The notes under the pieces are model-generated. The model was not told the DNA's origin. It did not search any database and was given only the letters and a program-made list of their open reading frames with translations. Positions 48,969-56,307 of a stretch of 56,307 nucleotides of DNA are shown piece after piece. Positions within the stretch are counted from its first letter, which is position 1. Every line of letters starts with the position of its first letter. The position numbers and the translations under genes were made by a program. Origin of the DNA: Planctomycetota bacterium (GTDB lineage: Bacteria; Planctomycetota; UBA1135; GCA-002686595); NCBI GenBank assembly GCA_947484275.1, contig CANKOY010000020.1, positions 1 through 56,307 of the forward strand, read 5' to 3'.

Positions 48969-51052
48969 GAATCAAGCAACGACTCGACGACTTTCGCGTG
49001 CGCGAACTGATCGCGGACGAGTACTTCAAGGAGCGCGGCGAGTTTCGCGTCTACCGCGTCACCAAGCGCAAGCTGACTTCCTTCGACGCTGCGCGCGAAC
49101 TGGCCCACGCAGCTGGTGTGTCCGCCGCCGACGTGGCCATGGCGGGCCTGAAGGACCGCCAGGGTGTGACAGTGCAATACATGACGATCCGTCGCGGTCG
49201 CGTGGTCAGTATGCGGGCCCTGGACTTGAGCGTCGAATCGGTGGGTTTTGCCTCCGAGGCCATCACCAGTCGCCACAGTTTGGGCAACTCCTTCGAAGTA
49301 ACCCTGCGCGGTCTGTACCAGGCCGAACTCGATCTCCTGCGTGAGAACGTGCCGCTCCTGCGCGAGTGTCCTCTGATCAACTACTTCGACGAACAGCGCT
49401 TCGGCAATCTGCGCCACAATCAGGGGTGGATCGCGCAGCAATTGATGCGCGGTGAACACGAGTCTGCGCTCAAGCGGCTGCTCGCGTCACTGTCCGATCA
49501 CGATGACCCCGGCGCGCGCGGCTTCAAGGAGGCATTGCTCAAGGCCTGGGGCGACTGGTCCTTGTGCCGCGACATCGCAGGTCGCTACGGCCAGCACCAC
49601 TCGGTGTTCGAGTACCTGAAGCAAAACGACGGCGACTTCGCCGGCGCCTTTTATCACGTGTCGTCGCGCCTGCGCTTGATCCACCTGTATTCGTTCCAGT
49701 CGCACATCTGGAATCGCGCGGTGGCCGAGTACGTTCAGAGCCTGGTGCCCGCCGAGCAGCGCGTGGTGATTTCGGGGCTCGAGGGTCCGCTGGTCTATCC
49801 CACGCGGCCCATGGCGCTGGCTCCCGAGGCGACATTTCGCTTGCCGGGTGTGGGACTCGAGGATGTCAGCGACAAGGTCCAGCGGCAATTTCTCGAGGAT
49901 GCTCTGTCGCGCGAGCGCATGGTCGCCGCGGAGTTCCGAATCGACGGAGTCTCCGGCTTCCAACTCAAGGGCGAGGGCCGCGAGATGCTGCTGTACCCGC
50001 GCCACATTCGCGTCCGGCCGCCGGTGCGCGACACGCTCAACTACGGAGCCTTCGCTGTCAGCGTGCGGTTTGACCTGCCGCGCGGAGCCTACGCGACGCT
50101 CGTTGTGCGACGGCTATTGTCTACTCCGAGCCTGGCGGCGGGCCGCGAGCGCGGCGCCGACAGAGGACAGCGCGATCCGCGAACCCGAGGACCGGACGGA
50201 GAGTCGCGCGGACAGGAGCGCCTCGAGTCTGGACGAGGACAGGCTCGCGGTGAACGCGAGGGCTTCCGCCAGCGCGAACAGCGCCGGCCCGACGTCCCCG
50301 ACCACCGCGAATCCGGCGAAAGCTTGGCGCCCCCGCGGCGCGAATCCTACGGGCGCTCCAACCAAGGTGGCGCTCGCGGTGGAAACTTCGGCGGAAGACC
50401 GGGCGGCCGCGACCCGCGCGAGCGGGGCTTCGCGGGGCGCGACGACCGCGGAGATCGCGGAGATCGCGGAGACCGCGGAGACCGCGGAGCGCGGTATCAA
50501 GGCGGCGGAGAGCGGGCCCAAGGTGACGATCGCCCGCGCGGCTGGCGGCCCCAGGGTGACGATCGATCGCGTGGCTGGCAGCCGCAGCGCGAGGATCGAA
50601 CCGGCGGTTGGCGTCCGGACAGCACCGGCACGCAGGGTGGACGTCCTGGGGGCGAGGCTCGTTCCCGTGATGCGAGCCAACAGGGGAGCGATCGGCCCCG
50701 CGACTGGCGTCCCCGCGGCGACGACCGCTCTCGCGGCGACGACCGCTCTCGCGGCGACGACCGCTCTCGCGGCGATCGCGCGCAGTGGCAGCCTCGCTCG
50801 GGCGGCGGTCGTGATCGTGGAGACCAGCGCTCCTTCGAGCATCGTCCGTTCGAGGGCGATCGCTCGCGCTCTGGGCCTCCCCCCGGCGCGAGCGGTGCGC
50901 ACGACAACCGGCGCAACTGGGAGGATCGACCGCGCGGCGGGCGCCACTTTGGGGACGATCCTCCGCGCGGCAGAGGGCACGCATCCGATTCGCGTCGCGA
51001 CTTGGATCCTACGCTGCCCGCGCCCTTCGATCCGGAGCGCGAGAACGAGTAA
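48965..51052 (+). CDS. truD: TruD tRNA pseudouridine synthase with long RG/RD-rich disordered tail
   Basis: 695 aa. Residues 1-390 are a full TruD: catalytic D64 in AGLKDRQGVTVQYMT, INYFDEQRFGNLRHNQG, and a C-terminal ending at GAYATLVVRRLL. TruD makes pseudouridine-13 in tRNA (and other sites). From about residue 391 to the end is low complexity, dominated by Arg, Gly, Asp, Ser and Gln, with tandem DRG (five units) and DDRSRG (three units) repeats. Known TruD proteins are 340-450 aa, so this ~300-residue tail is an addition. It resembles RGG-type RNA-binding tails of eukaryotes. The coding signal is uninterrupted, and the stop at 51050 is the first in frame. Confidence 0.9.
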   Translation: MRIKQRLDDFRVRELIADEYFKERGEFRVYRVTKRKLTSFDAARELAHAAGVSAADVAMAGLKDRQGVTVQYMTIRRGRVVSMRALDLSVESVGFASEAITSRHSLGNSFEVTLRGLYQAELDLLRENVPLLRECPLINYFDEQRFGNLRHNQGWIAQQLMRGEHESALKRLLASLSDHDDPGARGFKEALLKAWGDWSLCRDIAGRYGQHHSVFEYLKQNDGDFAGAFYHVSSRLRLIHLYSFQSHIWNRAVAEYVQSLVPAEQRVVISGLEGPLVYPTRPMALAPEATFRLPGVGLEDVSDKVQRQFLEDALSRERMVAAEFRIDGVSGFQLKGEGREMLLYPRHIRVRPPVRDTLNYGAFAVSVRFDLPRGAYATLVVRRLLSTPSLAAGRERGADRGQRDPRTRGPDGESRGQERLESGRGQARGEREGFRQREQRRPDVPDHRESGESLAPPRRESYGRSNQGGARGGNFGGRPGGRDPRERGFAGRDDRGDRGDRGDRGDRGARYQGGGERAQGDDRPRGWRPQGDDRSRGWQPQREDRTGGWRPDSTGTQGGRPGGEARSRDASQQGSDRPRDWRPRGDDRSRGDDRSRGDDRSRGDRAQWQPRSGGGRDRGDQRSFEHRPFEGDRSRSGPPPGASGAHDNRRNWEDRPRGGRHFGDDPPRGRGHASDSRRDLDPTLPAPFDPERENE
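50444..50488 (+). repeat. Five 9-bp tandem repeats within the TruD tail
   Basis: GACCGCGGA / GATCGCGGA units, encoding DRG repeats. The units differ only at a synonymous C/T, which suggests recent slippage expansion under selection for the peptide. Confidence 0.85.
50719..50772 (+). repeat. Three identical 18-bp tandem repeats within the TruD tail
   Basis: CGACGACCGCTCTCGCGG three times in a row, in frame, encoding DDRSRG repeats. Perfect identity at the DNA level points to recent duplication and a likely length-variable site between strains. Confidence 0.85.
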
Positions 51053-51235
51053 GCCGTGACGCGGCCGTTCGCCGCTGCGCTGGGTCACGGAGCGCGGGTT
51101 CTTCGCTGTTCCTCCGCGGACACTGGGCTATCATCGACGCCCGTCCACGCCAGCGTCGCAGGTGCGTCGCGCGGGGACTGGCGACGCAGGTTTTTCCGGT
51201 GCCCGGTGCCCGGTGAATAGGGAGTGAGTTCGCGC
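51053..51235 (+). other. Intergenic region before the MTA phosphorylase gene
   Basis: 183 nt holding a -10-like TATCAT (about 51130), a short tandem GGTGCCC pair (51199-51212) and a ribosome site AGGGAG just before the gene. I see no terminator for truD and no riboswitch-like conserved motif. Confidence 0.35.
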
Positions 51236-52102
51236 ATGTCCGAGAAACTGGTTGTCGGGGTGATCGGCGGATCGGGTCTCTACGCCATCGACGGACTGGA
51301 GCACGTGCGAGAAGTTTCGCTTTCGACGCCCTTCGGCGCGCCTAGCGATGCTTACGTCACCGGTCGCCTCGGCGACATCGACATGGTGTTCCTGCCGCGC
51401 CACGGCCGCGGGCATCGAATCCAGCCCTCGGATTTGAATTTTCGCGCGAACATCTGGGGCCTCAAGCAACTCGGCGTCACGCGCATCCTTTCTGTTTCCG
51501 CGGTCGGATCGATGCGCGAGCACATCGCTCCCGGGGATTTCGTCGTCATTGATCAGTTTATCGATCGAACGCGACACCGTGCGGACACATTTTTCGGCGA
51601 AGGCGTCGTCGCCCACGTCATGTTCGCCGATCCCGTCTGCGGCGCTGTGCGCGCGGCGTTGCTAGGCGCGGCGAAGTCGTTGAAGCTCGTGGCCCACGAC
51701 GGCGGCACGTACATCAACATGGAAGGCCCGCAGTTTTCGACGCGTGCGGAGTCGAAGCTGTACCGCACCTGGGACGTTGATGTGATCGGCATGACCAATC
51801 TGCAGGAGGCTAAGCTCGCCCGCGAAGCGGAGCTGTGCTACGCGACTCTTGCCATGGCCACTGACTACGACTGCTGGCACGAGAGCCACGAAGCTGTCAG
51901 CGTCGAGGCCGTCGTCGCAGTCATGCACAAGAACGTGGGCAACGCCCGTCGCCTGATCCAGGCGGCCGCGCCGTTGCTCGCAGGGCCGCGCACCTGCGCC
52001 TGCGGCAGCGCCCTGAAGCACGCGATAATGACGGCTCCCGAGCAGATTCCGCCCGAGGCCCGCACGCGCTTGGGCCTGCTGATCGGGAAGTACCTGCCAT
52101 GA
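51236..52102 (+). CDS. mtnP: S-methyl-5'-thioadenosine phosphorylase (MTAP)
   Basis: 288 aa from ATG 51236, preceded by AGGGAG at a good distance; a GTG four codons earlier overlaps that site and is less likely. PNP/MTAP family motifs: GVIGGSGLYAIDGLE, RHGRGHRIQPSDLNFRANIW, SVSAVGSM, NMEGPQFSTRAES and DVIGMTNLQEAKLAREAELCY. It phosphorolyses MTA to adenine and methylthioribose-1-phosphate, feeding methionine salvage and purine salvage (compare the nearby hpt gene). Some members also take inosine or guanosine. The stop overlaps the M28 peptidase start by 4 nt. Confidence 0.93.
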   Translation: MSEKLVVGVIGGSGLYAIDGLEHVREVSLSTPFGAPSDAYVTGRLGDIDMVFLPRHGRGHRIQPSDLNFRANIWGLKQLGVTRILSVSAVGSMREHIAPGDFVVIDQFIDRTRHRADTFFGEGVVAHVMFADPVCGAVRAALLGAAKSLKLVAHDGGTYINMEGPQFSTRAESKLYRTWDVDVIGMTNLQEAKLAREAELCYATLAMATDYDCWHESHEAVSVEAVVAVMHKNVGNARRLIQAAAPLLAGPRTCACGSALKHAIMTAPEQIPPEARTRLGLLIGKYLP

Positions 52103-53841
52103 ATGGCAACGGCCGGGCTGTTGGTGCCCGCGTGATCCTGCGGGTCGCGAACTTCGAATTCGCCCTCCTCGCGCTATTCGCATGTTCCAGCGCTCCGAAG
52201 ATCCCCGAAGAGGTGTTCCGCACGGTCCCGGCCAAAGCGCTGGTGGCGAGCACCCACTCCGGCCCTGAGGTCGTCGAGGCTTCCTCCGGGCCCGCGAGGT
52301 TCGCCAAAGCACTGTTCGAGCACTTCGACACCGAGCGCGCCATGACCACCGTGCGTTTCGTCGATGGTTTCCATCGCGAACCAGGCAACGACGGCTTCGA
52401 AGCGTCCCTCGATCACGTCAAGGCGCGCCTGCAGGCCGCTGGCTTTGGATCGGCGGAGGGCCTGCTCCTGGAGGAAATCCAGAGCGATCTCGGTGCGCCC
52501 GCGTGGACCCCGGTATCCGGGCGCCTCGAGTTGTCCACCGGCACCGAAGTGCGCGTCCTGCACGCCTTCGACACACCTGGCGGCGCGGACCGCACGCTGC
52601 TCCCCGTGGGCGCGCCTTCGGGCAGGGCGTCGGGCCGGCCCGTGTTTTCCATGGACCAGCTCACCGGCGGCGAGGTGCTCGTTGTCGACGCGACGGCCGC
52701 AGGGGCGGGCAGACCGGATCCCGTGGCCGCCCAGCGTTCTGGCGCGAGCGCCCTGCTGGTTTATTCGCTGGCGGACTACAACGTCGATCCCAGCGGGCGC
52801 GAACGCCACCTCGACGCGATTCAATACCGCAGCGTCAGGCGCAACTCGCCGATCCCGACGATGCAGATTTCGCGCAGGTCGTTCCTCGCGATCCAGGCGG
52901 CCGCGCAGGCAGATACAAGCGCGATCCTGAAGCTCGAAGCCGTTGTGCGCGAGGATGAGCGCAAGCTGCGGACGCTCGTGGCCACTGTGGTTGGAGTCGA
53001 TCGCCCCGAGGAGTGCGTGGTCACGGTGGCCCACGTCCAGGAACCAGGCGCGGTGGACAACGCGAGCGGCGTGGGAGGAATCTGCGAGTTGGCTTGCACG
53101 GTAGCCGAGCTGCTGCGCAAGGAACCCAAGGCTGCCATCGATCGTCCTTCGCGGAGCGTCGTGTTCATCTTCGGCGATGAGATGCGCGAGTCGCGGATCT
53201 GGCTTGACGCCAAGCGGCGCGTGACCGTGGCCGCAATCTCCGCGGACATGATCGGCGCCTCGCACGAGATGACCGGAGCCACAGCGCTGCTCGAGCGCAC
53301 CCCCGATCCGGGTGCCGTGAAACTGTTGGAGCCCGATCGTCACACGGCCTGGGGCAGCGCTGAGGTCAGCTACGCCGAGCTTCGGCCCAGCGGCATCAAT
53401 GCCGTCGCTCGTATGGCACTCGCCGACATCGGCGCCCTCGCCGGGAACTGGCCCACGTCCGAACATCCCTACGAGGGAGGATCGGATCACGATGTTTTCC
53501 TGAAGGCCGGGATTCCGGCGCTGCTCTTCTGGCACTTCACGGACTTCGCCTACCACACCAGCCTCGATCGCCTCGACCACGTCGATCCCCAGGAACTGCG
53601 TCGCATGTCTTGCGCCGTGGGCGCGGCGACCTTGGCCTTGGCGGACCCCAGGCCGGGGGATCTCGATCGCTATTTGCGCACGAACCTGGCCGAAAAACGC
53701 CTGCGCGAGGGCGCCGCGAAAAAGGCTGGAGATGCGTTACTTGCCGCGCAGTGGGGAGCGTGGTGCGAATCCGTGCGCCATTGGTTCCGCCGCGAGTGCC
53801 TGCGCCTCGAACCCCAAGAAGTCCCACCCAAGAAAGGCTGA
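52099..53841 (+). CDS. M28-family zinc metallopeptidase, predicted lipoprotein
   Basis: 580 aa, ATGA-coupled to mtnP. The leader (about 10-30) ends in a lipobox (LALFAC), so it is exported and lipid-anchored. Residues ~150-290 look like a PA-type insert (GGEVLVVDATAAGAGRPDPVAAQ). The catalytic domain shows M28 zinc ligands: His in VTVAHVQEPG, Asp in GAVDNASG, Glu in FIFGDEMRES, Asp in ISADMIGAS and His in YHTSLDRLDHVDP. The catalytic-base position just before the ligand Glu is Asp (GDE instead of EE), which may slow it. It would be an aminopeptidase of unknown specificity. The next gene starts two nt later. Confidence 0.84.
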   Translation: MNGNGRAVGARVILRVANFEFALLALFACSSAPKIPEEVFRTVPAKALVASTHSGPEVVEASSGPARFAKALFEHFDTERAMTTVRFVDGFHREPGNDGFEASLDHVKARLQAAGFGSAEGLLLEEIQSDLGAPAWTPVSGRLELSTGTEVRVLHAFDTPGGADRTLLPVGAPSGRASGRPVFSMDQLTGGEVLVVDATAAGAGRPDPVAAQRSGASALLVYSLADYNVDPSGRERHLDAIQYRSVRRNSPIPTMQISRRSFLAIQAAAQADTSAILKLEAVVREDERKLRTLVATVVGVDRPEECVVTVAHVQEPGAVDNASGVGGICELACTVAELLRKEPKAAIDRPSRSVVFIFGDEMRESRIWLDAKRRVTVAAISADMIGASHEMTGATALLERTPDPGAVKLLEPDRHTAWGSAEVSYAELRPSGINAVARMALADIGALAGNWPTSEHPYEGGSDHDVFLKAGIPALLFWHFTDFAYHTSLDRLDHVDPQELRRMSCAVGAATLALADPRPGDLDRYLRTNLAEKRLREGAAKKAGDALLAAQWGAWCESVRHWFRRECLRLEPQEVPPKKG

Positions 53842-53843
53842 CG

Positions 53844-55025
53844 ATGAAGAACGAACACGAAAACAAGTCCCAAGTTGGCGTGGTCAAGACGCTCGATCGA
53901 CGCGCACTGCTCTCCGCCACCGGGGTGGCCGCTGCTGCGTTGGCCTGCGCGTCCGTGGGTTCGGCCGCCGCTGACGCGCCCCAGAACCCGACGGCGAGCG
54001 CGAAGAGCCCGCGACTGGCGCGCGTTGGACATCCCGTCATGGTTGGAAGTGCCAACGCGCTTCCGGGAATGCAGAAGCACTACGCCGCATTGAGCGCCGG
54101 TGAGGCGCCGCTCGACATGGCGATCGAGGTGGTCAAGATCGCCGAGGCCGATCCCAGTGACACGTCCGTAGGCCTCGGAGGACTGCCCAACGAGCGCGGT
54201 GTGGTGCAATTGGACGCAGCCTGCATGCACGGACCGACGCACAACTCTGGCGCCGTGGCCTGCATCGAGAACATTCTGCATCCGTGCGAGGTTGCGCGGC
54301 TCGTGATGGAGCGCACCGACCACTGCCTGCTCGTCGGGTCCGGCGCCTACGAATTCGCGCGCGCCCATGGACACGCGCACGTGAACTTGCTCACGGACGA
54401 GACGCGCAAGATTTGGCTGCGCTGGAAGGAAAGTTCGAAACAGGACGATGACTGGTTGGAACCGGCCAAAGGCGTGAAGACGGGGTCGCGCGCAATTGAA
54501 GGTCCGAGCGTCGCCAGCGCCGCGCGGCTGCGCGCTCAGGGCATTCCGCACACGTGGGGAACGATCCATTGCTCGGTCCTGGGCAAGAATGGCGACATCG
54601 CTTGCACCACAACGACTTCAGGCCTGTCCTGGAAAATCCCCGGACGCGTGGGGGACTCGGCGATCATCGGCGCGGGACTGTACTGCGATCAGGAGGCGGG
54701 CAGCGCTGGCTCCACCGGCCGCGGCGAAGCCTCGGTATTGTCCAACGGCAGTTTCGCCATCGTCGAATTGATGCGGCAGGGCGCGACTCCCCGCGAGGCC
54801 GGCCTTGAACTCCTGCGACGCATCGTGCGCCAGGTGGAGCGCCAATCGAAGTGGCAGCCCGCCTTGATGCGCAAGGACGGGACGCCGGACTTCAACGTGC
54901 ATTTCTACGTGCTAGGCCTCGATGGCTCGACCGCCGGTGTGGGCCTGCGCGGCGGGGGCCAGTTCGCAGTGGCCGATCCTGAACGCGGGCCGCGCCTGGA
55001 ATCGATCGAGGGGCTCTTGGGCTGA
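53844..55025 (+). CDS. Isoaspartyl peptidase/glycosylasparaginase-family Ntn hydrolase, predicted exported
   Basis: 393 aa from ATG 53844. The N-terminus has a twin-Arg-like signal (TLDRRALLSATGVAAAALAC) with Ala-rich h-region. The Ntn-hydrolase core is that of AGA/IaaA proteins: LDAACMHGPTHNSGAVACIE, the autocleavage site with nucleophile Thr in TWGTIHCSVLG, then TTTTSGLSWKIPGRVGDS, AIIGAGLYCDQ and GSTGRGE. These enzymes self-cleave before the Thr, then hydrolyse GlcNAc-Asn or isoaspartyl/asparagine bonds. With the upstream M28 peptidase (2-nt gap) this suggests outside degradation of glycopeptides or damaged peptides. The exact substrate is open. Confidence 0.9.
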   Translation: MKNEHENKSQVGVVKTLDRRALLSATGVAAAALACASVGSAAADAPQNPTASAKSPRLARVGHPVMVGSANALPGMQKHYAALSAGEAPLDMAIEVVKIAEADPSDTSVGLGGLPNERGVVQLDAACMHGPTHNSGAVACIENILHPCEVARLVMERTDHCLLVGSGAYEFARAHGHAHVNLLTDETRKIWLRWKESSKQDDDWLEPAKGVKTGSRAIEGPSVASAARLRAQGIPHTWGTIHCSVLGKNGDIACTTTTSGLSWKIPGRVGDSAIIGAGLYCDQEAGSAGSTGRGEASVLSNGSFAIVELMRQGATPREAGLELLRRIVRQVERQSKWQPALMRKDGTPDFNVHFYVLGLDGSTAGVGLRGGGQFAVADPERGPRLESIEGLLG

Positions 55026-55127
55026 GCGGGGATTTCCAGGGCCCGGATCGTCCGGGACCGAGGCCCACTCGCTACTCTGCACGGTAAAGGACTTGACGGC
55101 TCCCAGGGGTCTTCTAGCCTGGGGGGA

Positions 55128-55763
55128 ATGGGACCACTTCTGAAACATCCGGCCCCGCGAAACGTGGCCGTTGCCGCGCGCGCTGCGGACAACTTGAACT
55201 TCATTCGCTCCACCATGGAGCGTTCGGGACTGTTCACGGCACTGCCGGGCAGCGCCGGAGTGCTCCTCGGTCTCGACGGAATAGCTGCGGCGATTTTGGG
55301 TTCGCGCGCCGGTTCCCGGGAGCAATGGCTCGCCATCTGGATTGGCGCGGCCTTCCTCGGTTTGTCCATCGGGTTGTGGTCGGTGGCGCGGCGCGCGCGG
55401 CAGTTGTCGGTGCCGCTGACGCGCGGTCCCGCCCGCAGTTTTGCGATCGGGCTTGCCGTTCCATTGATGGCCGGGGCGCTGCTCACCGGCGCCCTGTGGC
55501 GCTACGGAGCTTTCGGCGCCATGCCTGCGACTTGGATGTTGTTGTACGGCAGCGCGCTGCTTTCGGCCGGCACATTCAGCCTGCGGCGCGTGCGCACCAT
55601 GGGCGCGGCGTTCTTTGTCGCCGGCGCCCTTTCGCTCTGCACGCCGATGTCACCTCTGGGCTGGGGGACCAACGGACTGCTGGCCCTGACCTTCGGGGGC
55701 TTGCACCTGGTGTTCGCGGGGTTGGTTGCCCGCGACGCACAAGTCGAGGCCCGACATGGCTAG
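55128..55763 (+). CDS. Integral membrane protein paired with a winged-helix regulator
   Basis: 211 aa. A cytosolic N-terminus (LNFIRSTMERSGLFTALPG) leads to about six membrane helices in pairs (GLDGIAAAILG, WLAIWIGAAFLGLSIGLWSV, FAIGLAVPLMAGALLTGAL, MLLYGSALLSAGTFSL, AFFVAGALSLCTPMSPL, LLALTFGGLHLVFAGLV). I do not recognise a named family, but this layout (RSTMERSxxFTALPGxxGVxxGxxG) next to a winged-helix gene is a recurring bacterial pair. The start is preceded by a G-run that could act as ribosome site. Its stop overlaps the regulator start by 8 nt. Confidence 0.75.
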   Translation: MGPLLKHPAPRNVAVAARAADNLNFIRSTMERSGLFTALPGSAGVLLGLDGIAAAILGSRAGSREQWLAIWIGAAFLGLSIGLWSVARRARQLSVPLTRGPARSFAIGLAVPLMAGALLTGALWRYGAFGAMPATWMLLYGSALLSAGTFSLRRVRTMGAAFFVAGALSLCTPMSPLGWGTNGLLALTFGGLHLVFAGLVARDAQVEARHG

Positions 55764-56142
55764 CACGAAAAAAGAGAGCGACGGCGCCGAGGATTCAGAT
55801 CGCTCGCGGGGCCTGCGCCCGGTACCCGGTGGCTCCCTGCGCAGCGGTCCACCCGAATTGGACAAGCTGATCCACGAGCGCCTGCGTCTTGCGATCGTCA
55901 GCGCCCTTGCGGTTAACGAATCGCTCTCGTTTGGCGACCTCAAGGAACTGGTCAAGACCACCGACGGAAACCTGAGCGTGCACGCGAGAAAACTGGAGGA
56001 CGCGGCCTACATCGCCTGCACCAAGGGCTTTGACGGCCGGGTCCCGCGCACGGAATTCCGCATCACGGTCACCGGGCGCAAGGCGCTGGAACGCTACCTC
56101 GATCACATGGACGCGGTCATCCGCGCCGCGCGTCAGCGCTAG
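55756..56142 (+). CDS. Winged-helix transcriptional regulator (MarR/ArsR-like)
   Basis: 128 aa from ATG 55756, overlapping the membrane-protein gene by 8 nt. A disordered N-terminus (about 1-35) precedes a single winged-helix domain: LDKLIHERLRLAIVSALAVN, SLSFGDLKELVKTTDGNLSVH, ARKLEDAAYIACTKGFDGRVP and FRITVTGRKALERYLDHMD. This is the transcriptional-regulator type often next to a small membrane protein, where the membrane partner may sense the signal. The stop codon TAG is formed at the left end of repeat copy C, so the element abuts or trims the gene's 3' end. Confidence 0.85.
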   Translation: MASTKKESDGAEDSDRSRGLRPVPGGSLRSGPPELDKLIHERLRLAIVSALAVNESLSFGDLKELVKTTDGNLSVHARKLEDAAYIACTKGFDGRVPRTEFRITVTGRKALERYLDHMDAVIRAARQR

Positions 56143-56307
56143 CAGACCGTTGAAAAAATCCCGTCGCGAGGCAAGGCGTGCGAAGGCGGAGCAAGGAGCG
56201 CGACAGAAAGTTGGGCAGGGGTCCCCGCGTTAGAGCGCGAAGCGCTCGTAGTGAAGGCTCCTGCGGAGCCTTCTCAGTGGGGTGCGGCCTTCCTGGCCGC
56301 TGAGCAC
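56141..56307 (-). repeat. Dispersed structured repeat, copy C (opposite orientation, cut by window end)
   Basis: Reverse complement of the right two-thirds of copies A and B. Starting at AGCAGACCGTTGAAAAAATCCC it continues through CTCCTTGCTCCG, the GAGCGC and GAAGGCTCC hairpins and the GCGGCC hairpin until the window ends. It is very close to copy B in sequence. The left end overlaps the TAG stop of the winged-helix gene. About 70 bp of the element lie beyond the window. Confidence 0.88.

Noticed and set aside
50444-50772. Short regular repeats as a CRISPR array
   Set aside because: Units are contiguous without spacers and lie in frame within a protein gene.
50114-51088. Minus-strand frame opposite the TruD tail with Ala/Arg/Val low complexity
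   Set aside because: Mirror of the repeat-rich tail; the plus-strand frame continues a firm TruD domain without a break.
51199-51212. Tandem GGTGCCC before mtnP as a regulatory element
   Set aside because: Only two short units in GC-rich sequence; could be chance.

Overview
The window is a GC-rich, gene-dense bacterial chromosome segment. About 38 protein genes are supported. I see no rRNA, tRNA, CRISPR array, phage module or intact transposase. The mix of genes points to a Gram-negative-type envelope bacterium, most likely a member of the Planctomycetota: lipid A/LPS assembly genes, many lipoproteins, a giant macroglobulin-like protein, multi-repeat carboxypeptidase-regulatory-like proteins and a haem A pathway. 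That placement is inferred from gene style, not from a marker gene.

Layout. 1-5.4 kb (+): the end of a REC-GGDEF signalling protein, a CAP-domain lipoprotein and an FHA-TM protein. 5.4-15.5 kb (-): an envelope operon in the order macroglobulin-like giant (2635 aa), Kdo-kinase-like protein with a probable second degenerate kinase lobe, and LpxL-like acyltransferase. 15.6-17.9 kb (+): the divergent LptF/LptG permease pair. 18-24.3 kb: a TPR lipoprotein, a GT9 heptosyltransferase-like protein (-), an NtrY-like sensor kinase translationally coupled to an SDR epimerase, and an EamA transporter (-). 24.4-31.8 kb: a 1222-aa carboxypeptidase-regulatory-like repeat protein, a parvulin-repeat protein, a VOC protein, small envelope proteins and a galactokinase-family enzyme, ending at an intrinsic terminator. 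31.8-36.4 kb (-): a Trp/His-rich secreted TPR protein and two lipoproteins. 36.5-40.8 kb: leucine-dehydrogenase-like enzyme plus a DUF3108-like protein with a CxxC...CxxC insert, and YgfZ, with copies of a structured repeat between them. 40.8-43.8 kb (+): a haem A/cytochrome oxidase assembly operon (CtaA/Cox15, CtaB, Sco1, DUF420). 43.9-47 kb: a propeller-like protein, an NtrC-family regulator with a dead AAA+ domain, and a small coiled-coil protein. 47.2-56.1 kb (+): hypoxanthine phosphoribosyltransferase, RluD-like synthase coupled to TruD with a 300-residue RG-rich tail, MTA phosphorylase, M28 peptidase, Tat-like secreted Ntn-hydrolase, and a membrane protein/winged-helix pair.

How the genes work together. 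The clearest theme is outer-envelope biogenesis: acyltransferase, sugar kinase, heptosyltransferase-like enzyme and LptF/G lie within 15 kb of one another, together with a giant periplasmic macroglobulin-like protein. A second theme is respiratory oxidase maturation. A third is RNA pseudouridylation.

The most unusual structure is a ~238-bp repeat with ~22-bp terminal inverted repeats and three internal hairpins. Two copies are full length (36495-36731 and 40549-40786). A third, in opposite orientation, runs off the window end (56141-56307). A degenerate copy lies near 39138-39233. It looks like a MITE-type or structured-RNA repeat. Other points for a second look are the dead-ATPase NtrC protein, the TruD disordered tail, the kinase-pseudokinase protein, and the Trp-rich protein with paired upstream direct repeats.
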